The notes beneath the pieces were generated by a model. That model saw nothing but the letters and a program-made list of their open reading frames with translations. It searched no databases and was not told where the DNA came from. Below, one piece after another: positions 1 through 6,194 of a stretch of DNA of 7,804 bases; positions within the stretch are counted from its first letter, which is position 1; each line of letters starts with the position of its first letter. Made by a program: the position numbers and the translations under genes. The stretch is from JAXMEQ01 sp046348225 (lineage in GTDB: Bacteria > Pseudomonadota > Gammaproteobacteria > Burkholderiales > Burkholderiaceae_C). The stretch spans positions 1 to 7,804 of the forward strand of contig JAXMEQ010000023.1 of the NCBI GenBank assembly GCA_046348225.1, given 5' to 3'.

Positions 1-234
1 TTCGACCGTGATGGTGCGCGAGCGGTCGACCTGCGAATTGGTCGGCACCTTCACCGCCTTGCCGGCCGTCCCCCCGCCCGGCACCTGCCGCTCGGTCAGC
101 GACAGGATGTTGATGCCGGTGGCTTCGCAGATGTGCTGGTAGATCGGGATCAGCGCGTAGCCGAACGCGAACATGCCGACCGTGATCACGACCAGCTTGC
201 CCACCATGCGAAGGTTTTCAGCGCGAATGCCCAT
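1..234 (-). CDS. ctaG: Cytochrome c oxidase assembly protein CtaG/Cox11 (5' part, runs off the window)
   Basis: Cox11/CtaG is a membrane-anchored copper chaperone that delivers copper to the CuB site of oxidase subunit I. The first 78 codons are visible. A short cytoplasmic N-terminus is followed by one hydrophobic helix (about residues 12-31) leading into GYALIPIYQHICEATGIN, the family's typical stretch after the helix, with the conserved Cys at residue 36. The periplasmic immunoglobulin-like domain and the copper-binding CFCF motif would lie outside the window, so integrity cannot be judged. The ATG at 234-232 is chosen because an in-frame TGA (247-249, the stop of the preceding small gene) lies only four codons upstream. 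No good ribosome binding site is seen, so translational coupling to the upstream genes is likely. The position after ctaD fits its role. Confidence 0.93.
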   Translation of the reverse strand, partial: MGIRAENLRMVGKLVVITVGMFAFGYALIPIYQHICEATGINILSLTERQVPGGGTAGKAVKVPTNSQVDRSRTITVE

Positions 235-246
235 GACGTGGTCCGA

Positions 247-357
247 TCAGCCGCCCAGCACCACGATGCGCACAAAAAATCCCACGAAGAACGTGGCCGC
301 GACCGTGGCCAGGATCAGCCCCAGTCGGGTGTTGGCCTTGCGTTGTTCGGGCGTCAT
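247..357 (-). CDS. Small single-helix cytochrome oxidase assembly-type protein
   Basis: This is a 36-residue protein beginning MTPEQRKANTRLGLI, with one hydrophobic helix (about residues 11-30) and a short C-terminal tail ending VLGG. Basic residues before the helix suggest an N-in orientation. It lies between ctaD and ctaG, where Burkholderiales genomes carry a tiny protein annotated as cytochrome oxidase small assembly protein. That identification rests on context, size and resemblance; its biochemical role is not established from sequence. Two starts are possible: an ATG at 369-367 (40 residues, 11 nt after ctaD, no clear ribosome binding site) and the ATG at 357-355, which has GGAG six bases upstream. 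The second is preferred. Its stop is in the same frame as ctaG and only four codons before the ctaG ATG. Confidence 0.8.
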   Translation of the reverse strand: MTPEQRKANTRLGLILATVAATFFVGFFVRIVVLGG

Positions 358-380
358 CGGCTGCTCCATCACGGCTTCGT

Positions 381-2006
381 TCAGCCGATCACCTTGGTGG
401 CCGTGGCATCCAGCTTGGGCGGGTTTTCGAAGGTATGGAACGGCGCCGGCGAGGGCACCTCCCATTCCAGGCCTTCGGCGCCATCCCAGGGACGCTGCGA
501 CGCCTTCGCGCCCTGGCCGCGCATCATCGGCAGCACGATGGCGACAAAGAAATAGACCTGTGCAAATCCGAAAAAGAAACCACCCACGGATGCGACGGCA
601 TTGAAGTCGGCGAACTGCATCGGGTAGTCGGCGTAGCGGCGCGGCATGCCGGCCAGACCCAGGAAGTGCATCGGGAAAAAGGTGACGTTGAACGAGATCA
701 GCGACCACCAGAAATGGATCTTGCCGCGGGACTCGTTGTACATCACGCCGGTCCACTTGGGGGCCCAGTAGTAGAAGCCGGCGAACATCGAGAACAGCGA
801 GCCGGCCACCAGCACGTAGTGGAAGTGGGCCACGATGTAATAGGTGTCCTGCAACTGGATGTCGATCGGCGCCACCGCGGGGATCAGGCCGGTGAAGCCG
901 CCCATGGTGAACACGAAGATGAAGCCGACGGCGAACAGCATCGGCGTCTCGAAGGTCATGGAGCCGCGCCACATGGTCGCGATCCAGTTGAAGATCTTCA
1001 CGGCCGTCGGCACCGCGATCAGCATCGTGGCGTACATGAAGAACAGCTGCCCGGTCACCGGCATGCCGGTGGTGAACATGTGGTGCGCCCAGACGATGAA
1101 CGACAGGATGGCGATGGACGAGGTGGCGTACACCATCGAGGCGTAGCCGAACAGCTTCTTGCGGGCGAATGCCGGCACCACCTGGCTGATGATGCCGAAG
1201 GCCGGCAGGATCATGATGTAAACCTCGGGGTGGCCAAAGAACCAGAAGATGTGCTGGTACATCACCGGGTCGCCGCCGCCGGCGGGGTTGAAGAAGGAGG
1301 TGCCGAAATGGCGGTCGGTCAGCGTCATGGTGATGGCGCCGGCCAGCACCGGCATGACCGCGATCAGCAGGTAGGCGGTGATGAGCCAGGTCCAGGCGAA
1401 CATGGGCATCTTCATCAGCGTCATGCCCGGCGCGCGCATGTTCAGGATGGTCACGATGATGTTGATCGAGCCCATGATGGACGAGGCGCCCAGGATGTGC
1501 ATCGCGAAGATGCCGGCGTCCATCGACGGGCCCATCTGCAGCGTCAGCGGTGCGTAGAGCGTCCAGCCGGCGGCGGGTGCGCCACCGGGCATGAAGAAGG
1601 AGCCCGCGAGCATCAGCCCCGCCGGGATCATCAGCCAGAAGCTGAAGTTGTTCATGCGCGCGAACGCCATGTCGGAGGCGCCGATCTGCAGCGGGATCAT
1701 CCAGTTCGCGAAGCCCACGAAGGCCGGCATGATCGCGCCGAACACCATGATCAGTCCGTGCATGGTGGTCAGCTGGTTGAACAGCTCGGGGTTCACCACC
1801 TGCAGGCCCGGCTGGAACAGCTCGGCACGGATCAGCAAGGCCAGCACGCCGCCGATCATGAGCATCGTGAACGCGAACAGCAGGTACAGGGTACCGATGT
1901 CCTTGTGATTGGTCGCGAACACCCAGCGGCGCCAGCCGGTGGGCGCATGGTGATGGTCGTCGTGGGCGTGATCGCCGTGGCCGTGGTGGTCGAGAACTGC
2001 GCTCAT
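381..2006 (-). CDS. ctaD: Cytochrome c oxidase subunit I (aa3/caa3 type, A1 family)
   Basis: This is the catalytic subunit of the haem-copper oxidase; it reduces O2 to water and pumps protons in the cytoplasmic membrane. It is 541 residues, normal for the family, with about 12 hydrophobic helices. Metal ligands are visible: H83 (low-spin haem a), H259 and H308-H309 (CuB), H394 (haem a3) and H396 (haem a). Y263, in GHPEVY, is the residue that crosslinks to H259. E261 and D112 mark the D proton channel and K337 the K channel, which places it in subfamily A1. R456-R457 lie near the haem propionates. The N-terminus is His-rich (residues 7-20). The start at 2006 has a strong AGAAGGA ribosome binding site about 8 nt upstream and begins the conserved protein. 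It lies 35 nt after ctaC, surely in the same operon. Confidence 0.98.
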   Translation of the reverse strand: MSAVLDHHGHGDHAHDDHHHAPTGWRRWVFATNHKDIGTLYLLFAFTMLMIGGVLALLIRAELFQPGLQVVNPELFNQLTTMHGLIMVFGAIMPAFVGFANWMIPLQIGASDMAFARMNNFSFWLMIPAGLMLAGSFFMPGGAPAAGWTLYAPLTLQMGPSMDAGIFAMHILGASSIMGSINIIVTILNMRAPGMTLMKMPMFAWTWLITAYLLIAVMPVLAGAITMTLTDRHFGTSFFNPAGGGDPVMYQHIFWFFGHPEVYIMILPAFGIISQVVPAFARKKLFGYASMVYATSSIAILSFIVWAHHMFTTGMPVTGQLFFMYATMLIAVPTAVKIFNWIATMWRGSMTFETPMLFAVGFIFVFTMGGFTGLIPAVAPIDIQLQDTYYIVAHFHYVLVAGSLFSMFAGFYYWAPKWTGVMYNESRGKIHFWWSLISFNVTFFPMHFLGLAGMPRRYADYPMQFADFNAVASVGGFFFGFAQVYFFVAIVLPMMRGQGAKASQRPWDGAEGLEWEVPSPAPFHTFENPPKLDATATKVIG

Positions 2007-2041
2007 GTCGGTTTCCTTCTGAATTCGTTTCCGGCTGCGGC
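2007..2041 (-). promoter_or_regulatory. ctaC-ctaD spacer with ctaD ribosome binding site
   Basis: The 35-nt gap contains AGAAGGAAA shortly before the ctaD ATG, a good Shine-Dalgarno match. It fixes the ctaD start. No terminator or promoter is visible here, supporting co-transcription of ctaC and ctaD. Confidence 0.7.
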
Positions 2042-3214
2042 TTATTTGCGCGCGGTCTTGACGTCGGCCGGCTGCACCACCTGCCCGGTTTTGTTCGACC
2101 AATTGTTCTTGGCAAACGTGATCACGGCCGCGATCTCGGTGTCGGACAGTTGCTTCCACGACGGCATCGTGCCGTTGTTCTGACCGTTGAGCAGCACGTT
2201 GATCATCTTCATCTTGTCCGCGTCCAGCGCGACGGCGGCCCCGTCCAGCGGCTTGATGGCACCGGCGCCCTTGCCACTGGCCTGATGGCAGGCCACGCAG
2301 TTGGCGGCGTAGACCTTTTCGCCACGGGCCATCAGGTCGGCCTGGGTCCAGACCTTGCTGGGATCGTCGGCTTTCGCGGCCATCTTCTTCTTCTCGCCAT
2401 CGACCCACGCGCTGTAGTCCTGGGCGGACAGCACCTTCACGTGGATCGGCATGTAGGCGTGCTCCTTGCCGCACAGCTCCTGGCATTGGCCATAAAAGTC
2501 GCCGGTGCGTTCGGCGCGGAACCAGGTGTCGCGCACGAAACCGGGGATCGCGTCCTGCTTGATACCGAACTGCGGCACCGCGAAGGCGTGGATGACATCC
2601 TCGGCGGTGGTGATAATGCGGATCTTCTTGCCGACCGGCACCACGAGCGGGTTGTCCACCTTGAACAGGTAGTCGTCACCCTGCGGCTTGCCCGCGTTGG
2701 ACATGACACGCTGGGCGGGATCGAGCGTCGAAATGAATCCGATGCCCTCGCCTTCGCCCTTGATGTAGTCGTATCCCCACTTCCACTGGTAACCAGTGAC
2801 CTTGATGGTGAGGTCGGAGTTCGAGGTGTCCTTTTGCGCCACGACCAGCTTGGTTGCCGGCAAGGCCATCAGGATCACGATGATGAAGGGGATGACCGTC
2901 CAGACCACTTCAACCGTGACGGACTCGTGGAAGTTGGCGGCCTTGTGCCCCTTGGACTTGCGGTGCTTCCAGATCGAATAGAACATCACCGAGAACACGG
3001 CGATGAAGATCACGGTGCACAGGATCAGCATCATCCAGTGCAGCGAGTTCTGCGCGGCGGCGATCTTGGTTGCGGGCTCGGGCAGGTTGAGCTGCCTGAC
3101 CGAGGGGCCACCGGGCAGGTCGTTCACCGCGTGCGCCGCCGTGGCGAACCAGACGCTGGCCCATGCCCCTGCACGACACAGGTTGGACGCCAGCTTGTTG
3201 CTCATGTTCTTCAT
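2042..3214 (-). CDS. ctaC: Cytochrome c oxidase subunit II with C-terminal cytochrome c domain (caa3-like)
   Basis: Subunit II accepts electrons from cytochrome c through the CuA centre and passes them to subunit I. The 390-residue protein has a signal peptide (cleavage likely after AHA, residue 29) and two membrane helices (about 59-80 and 101-121). The GYQWKWGYDY aromatic stretch (141-150) follows, then the CuA ligands H209, C244, E246, C248, H252 and M255 with canonical spacing. After the cupredoxin domain a class I cytochrome c domain begins near residue 290. It has a CVACH haem c motif (C306, C309, H310) and M350 as likely sixth ligand. The fusion makes the enzyme caa3-like. The start at 3214 follows a purine-rich AGAGAAG and gives a sensible signal peptide; an ATG at 3205 is an alternative. 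Transcription continues into ctaD. Confidence 0.97.
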   Translation of the reverse strand: MKNMSNKLASNLCRAGAWASVWFATAAHAVNDLPGGPSVRQLNLPEPATKIAAAQNSLHWMMLILCTVIFIAVFSVMFYSIWKHRKSKGHKAANFHESVTVEVVWTVIPFIIVILMALPATKLVVAQKDTSNSDLTIKVTGYQWKWGYDYIKGEGEGIGFISTLDPAQRVMSNAGKPQGDDYLFKVDNPLVVPVGKKIRIITTAEDVIHAFAVPQFGIKQDAIPGFVRDTWFRAERTGDFYGQCQELCGKEHAYMPIHVKVLSAQDYSAWVDGEKKKMAAKADDPSKVWTQADLMARGEKVYAANCVACHQASGKGAGAIKPLDGAAVALDADKMKMINVLLNGQNNGTMPSWKQLSDTEIAAVITFAKNNWSNKTGQVVQPADVKTARK

Positions 3215-3250
3215 CGTCTTCTCTTGCCTCTGATAGACCCACCCACCACC

Positions 3251-3269
3251 GCGGCACCTTCGGCGCCGC
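3251..3269 (-). other. Stable hairpin upstream of ctaC
   Basis: On the minus strand GCGGCGCC and GGTGCCGC can pair (8 bp, one G-U) around a 3-nt GAA loop. It begins about 10 nt after the DUF2244 stop and ends about 36 nt before the ctaC ATG. No U-run follows; instead there is a G-rich stretch, so it is not a classic intrinsic terminator. It could be a processing or stability element separating DUF2244 from the oxidase genes. Confidence 0.45.
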
Positions 3270-3279
3270 CACCCCGGCA

Positions 3280-3756
3280 TCACGCTTGGCGCAACGCCTT
3301 TCGAATCTCGTGCGCCAGCGCCTGGCGCAACTCGGGACGCACATAGCGCCCCACCTTCACCGACCGACCCTGCCCGGACACCTCGATCAGCGAGGTGTCA
3401 CCGGCGCGAGGCTCGACCCGTACCCACTCCCGGCGGAATTCGGCACGCTGGTGCCGGCCCGCCAGGTCCGTCTCCACCACCAGACGACCGCCCTGGAGCG
3501 ATATCGTCTCGCCATCCCCCGCGTGCCGGGCATAGACAAAGAATGCCAGACCCACCGCCATCAGCTCAATCCACGCAAACCCCAGCACGAAGCGCGCACC
3601 CATCGCCCAGAACCAGGTGCCAATGGCCAGCGAAACCACGCACAAGGCCAGAAAGGACCAGCCCAGCTGGGCCGGCGTGACCGAGCAGTTGCGCTTGAGT
3701 CGCCAGTCGATGCTCTGACCGGTGACCCTGCCAAAACGGAACGTTGGATTTGACAT
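3280..3756 (-). CDS. DUF2244 family membrane protein
   Basis: This 158-residue protein matches the DUF2244 pattern: a short polar N-terminus, LKRNCSVTPAQL at about residues 20-31, two hydrophobic helices (about 32-51 and 54-74), the conserved YARHAGDGE stretch (75-83), and a cytoplasmic beta-rich tail with a basic C-terminus. No catalytic motif is seen and the biochemical function is unknown. Genes of this family commonly lie just ahead of the cytochrome oxidase subunit II gene in alpha- and betaproteobacteria. The same strand and 65-nt gap here suggest a link to oxidase assembly or expression. The ATG at 3756 has no properly spaced ribosome binding site; an AGGAGG sequence lies 22 nt upstream, too far for normal use. 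An in-frame TGA at 3760-3762 rules out an extended start. Confidence 0.88.
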   Translation of the reverse strand: MSNPTFRFGRVTGQSIDWRLKRNCSVTPAQLGWSFLALCVVSLAIGTWFWAMGARFVLGFAWIELMAVGLAFFVYARHAGDGETISLQGGRLVVETDLAGRHQRAEFRREWVRVEPRAGDTSLIEVSGQGRSVKVGRYVRPELRQALAHEIRKALRQA

Positions 3757-3873
3757 TCGTCAAGACACTGAAGAAAACCCTCCTGAGAGAGTCTGCCGGG
3801 GACGATTTCACCAGCCGCGAATTCTAGCCGTGTCCGAATGTGTCTTTGATATTTCTCAAAGAAACGACTGATT
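3757..3873 (-). promoter_or_regulatory. Intergenic leader of the DUF2244-cox operon (probable promoter region)
   Basis: This 117-nt gap is the largest upstream of the oxidase genes and is more AT-rich at its distal end than its surroundings, so it is the likely place for the operon promoter. A TAGAAT sequence (minus strand, plus positions 3821-3826) resembles a -10 box, but no convincing -35 lies 16-18 nt upstream. AGGAGG (3779-3784) is present but poorly spaced from the ATG. No precise promoter can be assigned. Confidence 0.35.
3843..3862 (-). terminator. Weak candidate hairpin after the methyltransferase gene
   Basis: TCTTTGA and TCAAAGA form a perfect 7-bp inverted repeat around a 6-nt loop, 11 nt after the methyltransferase stop codon. 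The stem is AT-rich and has no U-run behind it, so termination would be weak at best. An overlapping shorter repeat (TTTCT/AGAAA) uses the same bases. It might instead be a protein-binding site for the downstream DUF2244-ctaC promoter region. Confidence 0.3.
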
Positions 3874-4797
3874 CTATTTGCGCTTGCGCAACGTCCTTCG
3901 CATTTCTTCGAGACTGATCTGGCTCTCGGCCTGAACCCGCGCCCGCGTTGCCGGCCTGAAAGCATGGCCATAGTTGACTTCGAAACTCAACCTCAACGGC
4001 CCGCCCGTCTCGGCCCCCGGCAACCTTCGGGCAAGGGCCTCGTGCAGTTGCGCCAGCCAGTCCCGGCCACGAAGCCCCGCGAACCGGCCCGGGTGCAGGT
4101 TGCGCCCGAGCTCGCGCAGCTCCAGCAACAGCCGTTGCGGCGTGGTAAAGGTCAGCGTGATGCGCTCCATGTCCATCACCGGCTCCGCGAAGCCGGCCTG
4201 CACCAGCATGTCGCCCCAGTCGTGCATGTCGGTGAACGCATGCGCCGGCTCGGGCCAGCCCAGCGCGCGATACAGCTCGCGCAGTTCGCGCAGCGTGTCG
4301 GGCCCGAAGCAGGAAAACATCAGAAAGCCGTCCACCGCCAGCGCCCGGTGCCAGCGCGATATCAGCGCCTGCGGATCGGCCACCTGGTGCAGCAGCATGT
4401 TGGACCACAGCATCTGCACCCCGCCATCGGGCGGCAGGCCGACCTGCACCGGGGCCGCCGTCCAGCGCGCCGGGCTCCACCAGGGTTTGGCCAGCGCCTC
4501 GGTCGCGAACTTCGCGCGCGCCGCGCTGTCCTCGACCACGAAGCACACGGCCTTCGGGTAGCGACGCGTCAACAGGCCGTGCGCCTGAAGGCCGCCGCGC
4601 ACCGCCTCCCAGTGCGCCCATTGTTGCGGTTGCAGCTTGATCCAGCCCAGGCGCTCTTCCATGCGCCGCGCCACCTCTTCATGCAGCCAGGGCGATGCCA
4701 CGTCCGCCCCAATCGGGTGCATCCCGGCACCCAGCGCCAGCGAGGCCCAGCGCGCGGCGGCGACGGGATCGATGGTGGGGGGGAGATCGCGGGTCAT
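3874..4797 (-). CDS. BioC-like class I SAM methyltransferase with degenerate motif I
   Basis: This 307-residue protein resembles malonyl-ACP O-methyltransferase BioC (early biotin synthesis) in its middle part. MLWSNMLLHQVADPQ (129-143) matches the motif IV region, and FSCFGPDTLRELREL (161-175) is very like the BioC segment after motif V. The N-terminal half keeps an SPWLHEEVARRMEERL stretch (35-50) typical of the Burkholderiales group. The glycine-rich SAM-binding loop expected near residues 83-91 reads AVCFVVEDS, without the usual D-x-G-x-G-x-G. It may bind SAM poorly or differently, so catalysis and a biotin role are uncertain. Relatives are sometimes labelled biotin synthase, which the sequence does not support because there is no radical-SAM Cys motif. 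The start at 4797 gives the conserved N-terminus; no clear ribosome binding site is seen. It is divergent from comF. Confidence 0.82.
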   Translation of the reverse strand: MTRDLPPTIDPVAAARWASLALGAGMHPIGADVASPWLHEEVARRMEERLGWIKLQPQQWAHWEAVRGGLQAHGLLTRRYPKAVCFVVEDSAARAKFATEALAKPWWSPARWTAAPVQVGLPPDGGVQMLWSNMLLHQVADPQALISRWHRALAVDGFLMFSCFGPDTLRELRELYRALGWPEPAHAFTDMHDWGDMLVQAGFAEPVMDMERITLTFTTPQRLLLELRELGRNLHPGRFAGLRGRDWLAQLHEALARRLPGAETGGPLRLSFEVNYGHAFRPATRARVQAESQISLEEMRRTLRKRK

Positions 4798-4859
4798 TCG
4801 GTACGGGATGCAGGGCGAACAAAGGCTGCGCAGCGCCGGCGCCGCAGTATATTGACTCC
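4798..4859. promoter_or_regulatory. Divergent intergenic region, methyltransferase / comF
   Basis: This 62-bp gap must carry start signals for both outward genes. On the plus strand TATATT (4848-4853) is a good -10 hexamer whose predicted start site is the A of the comF ATG. No -35 consensus is apparent. An imperfect dyad CTGCG-CA-GCGCC/GGCGC-CGCAG (4826-4847) sits directly upstream and could bind a regulator. No clear minus-strand promoter is seen. Confidence 0.45.
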
Positions 4860-5561
4860 ATGTTCCGCGCGCTGATCGAGAGGGTTTCGCAGCAGGTGCC
4901 GGCTCGCTGCGCCATCTGCCATGCCTGGCCGTCGCGGGTGGTGTGCAACGCTTGCGTGACACGCTTTGCACAGCCGGTGCCCCGATGCACCACCTGCGCC
5001 CTGCCCGTGCCCGAGGGCGTCACACGCTGCGGCGCCTGCCTGCGCGAACCGCCCCCGCTGGACGCCTGCCTCGCTGCGGTGAATTACGCCTGGCCGTGGT
5101 CGGATTGCGTGACCCGATTCAAGTTCGGCAATCAGCCCGGCTGGGCCGCCGAACTGGCCACCGTGATGCGCAGCGCCCCCTGGGTGGAACCGGCCCTGGA
5201 GCAGGCCGACCGCGTGCTGCCGATGCCGCTGGCGCGCGAGCGCCTGGCCGAGCGCGGCTACAACCAGGCGCTGCTGCTGGCCCGGCACCTCGCGCCCCGC
5301 AAGACCGACGCCACGCTGCTGCTGAGAACCCGCCACACGCCCGCGCAACGCGAACTCACGCGCGCCGAGCGGTTGCGCAACGTTCGCGGCGCGTTCGCGG
5401 TGGATCCGATGCGCGCCCATGAACTGCGGGACCAGCGCGTGGTACTGGTCGACGACGTCATGACCACCGGCGCCTCGCTGCACGCCGCGGCCACGGCACT
5501 GCGTCAGGCGGGGGTCACGCACGTCACGGCGCTGGTCTTTGCCAGGACGCCGATCACCTGA
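4860..5561 (+). CDS. comF: ComF/GntX family phosphoribosyltransferase-like protein
   Basis: ComF proteins act in competence: in naturally transformable bacteria they are cytoplasmic and support handling of incoming single-stranded DNA with the helicase machinery. Relatives also occur in non-competent species (GntX). The 233-residue protein has the full architecture. Four CxxC pairs (C17/C20, C29/C32, C43/C46, C57/C60) form an N-terminal zinc-ribbon-like region. A conserved AAVNYAWPWSDCVTRFKF block (72-89) and ERGYNQA (131-137) follow. The PRPP-binding loop is VVLVDDVMTTGAS (194-206). The start at 4860 begins the conserved domain; the open frame extends upstream across the divergent promoter but shows no family resemblance there. 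No Shine-Dalgarno sequence is visible. It is followed 42 nt later by trmL. Confidence 0.92.
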   Translation: MFRALIERVSQQVPARCAICHAWPSRVVCNACVTRFAQPVPRCTTCALPVPEGVTRCGACLREPPPLDACLAAVNYAWPWSDCVTRFKFGNQPGWAAELATVMRSAPWVEPALEQADRVLPMPLARERLAERGYNQALLLARHLAPRKTDATLLLRTRHTPAQRELTRAERLRNVRGAFAVDPMRAHELRDQRVVLVDDVMTTGASLHAAATALRQAGVTHVTALVFARTPIT

Positions 5562-5603
5562 AGCTCGTTCGGCGCCCGCCGGCACACCGACGACAATCCC
5601 CGC
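5562..5603 (+). promoter_or_regulatory. comF-trmL spacer with -10-like hexamer
   Basis: The 42-nt spacer lacks a Shine-Dalgarno sequence before trmL. GACAAT (5592-5597; 4 of 6 match to TATAAT) lies exactly 6 nt before the ATG, the same spacing as at comF. No -35 box or terminator is seen. This is the weakest of the four such hexamers in the window. Confidence 0.25.
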
Positions 5604-6065
5604 ATGTTCCACATCGTCCTCGTCGAGCCCGAGATTCCGCCCAACACCGGCAACGTGATCCGCCTGGCGGCCAACACCGGATGCGCGCTGCACCTGATCG
5701 AGCCGCTGGGTTTTTCGATGGACGACAAGCACCTGCGGCGCGCGGGGCTGGACTACCACGAGTACGCCACGCTGCGGCGGCACGCCGACTGGGCCGCGTT
5801 TCTGGCCGCCGAACGGCCCGACCCTTCTCGCTGCTTCGCCCTGACCACGCGCGGCACCCGTCTGGTGCACGAGGTCGCCTTCCGGGCGGGGGATTGGCTG
5901 GTGTTCGGCGCCGAGACCCGGGGACTGGCGCCTGCATTGCGCGAGACGTTTGCGCCGCCGCAGCAGCTGCGACTGCCGATGCGCGCTGGCCAGCGCAGCC
6001 TGAACCTGTCCAATGCGGTGGCGGTGACGGTGTTCGAGGCCTGGCGGCAGAACGGGTTTGCCTAG
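5604..6065 (+). CDS. trmL: tRNA (cytidine(34)-2'-O)-methyltransferase TrmL (SPOUT)
   Basis: TrmL methylates the ribose 2'-OH of the wobble nucleotide in certain leucine tRNAs, using SAM as donor. The 153-residue protein is of normal size and consists only of the SPOUT trefoil-knot domain. The three family motifs are present: IPPNTGNVIRLAANTG (11-26), LVFGAETRGLAP (99-110), and LPMRAGQRSLNLSNAVAV (124-141), which contributes to the SAM-binding knot. The start at 5604 begins directly with the MFHIVLVEPEIPPNTG strand typical of the family. No Shine-Dalgarno sequence precedes it. It is on the same strand as comF with a 42-nt gap and could be read from the comF promoter as well as its own. No unusual substitutions were noticed. 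Confidence 0.95.
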   Translation: MFHIVLVEPEIPPNTGNVIRLAANTGCALHLIEPLGFSMDDKHLRRAGLDYHEYATLRRHADWAAFLAAERPDPSRCFALTTRGTRLVHEVAFRAGDWLVFGAETRGLAPALRETFAPPQQLRLPMRAGQRSLNLSNAVAVTVFEAWRQNGFA

Positions 6066-6126
6066 GTGCGTGCCAGGCTTGTGAATCGTCGTCTGCGGCC
6101 GGCCCGAAAACGCTACAGTTTCAATA

Positions 6127-6156
6127 GCTTCCCGTGGCCGTCCGGCGCCGGGAAGC
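6127..6156 (+). terminator. Candidate hairpin downstream of trmL
   Basis: GCTTCCCG (6127-6134) pairs perfectly with CGGGAAGC (6149-6156), giving an 8-bp stem with a 14-nt loop that itself overlaps the palindrome CCGGCGCCGG (6142-6151). It lies 62 nt after the trmL stop. The following bases are not a proper T-run, so it may be a rho-independent terminator of poor quality or an RNA 3'-end stabiliser. Confidence 0.35.
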
Positions 6157-6175
6157 CGTCATTTCGATGCCGAAA

Positions 6176-6194
6176 ACGGCCCTGAAACGGCCGT
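6176..6194 (-). terminator. Candidate intrinsic terminator after the MaoC-like gene
   Basis: Read on the minus strand, ACGGCC and GGCCGT form a 6-bp GC-rich stem with a 7-nt loop, followed by TTTTC. It begins 8 nt after the stop codon of the MaoC-like gene. The short U-run makes it moderate in strength. It sits in the convergent gap with trmL. Confidence 0.45.

Noticed and set aside
370..2115. Long minus-strand open frame in a second frame over ctaD, joined to the small gene downstream
   Set aside because: The part overlapping ctaD is an Arg/His-rich shadow. Only the last 36-40 codons, which fall outside ctaD, encode a plausible protein and were kept.
435..2183. Very long open frame (582 codons) on the plus strand opposite ctaD
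   Set aside because: It is antisense to an unmistakable ctaD. Its translation is low in complexity, rich in His, Arg, Gly and Asp, and resembles no family. It is the usual GC-bias shadow.
2150..3346. 398-codon plus-strand open frame opposite ctaC
   Set aside because: It is an antisense shadow of a well-supported gene, with no ribosome binding site or recognisable domain.
3821..3849. TAGAAT with an upstream -35 as the promoter of the DUF2244-cox operon
   Set aside because: Sequences at 16, 17 and 18 nt spacing (CAAAGA, TCAAAG, ATCAAA) do not resemble TTGACA, so no specific promoter is called.
4794..5870. 358-codon minus-strand open frame across comF and trmL
   Set aside because: It is antisense to two genes with clear family motifs; its Gly/Arg/Gln/Val-rich composition is typical of a shadow frame.
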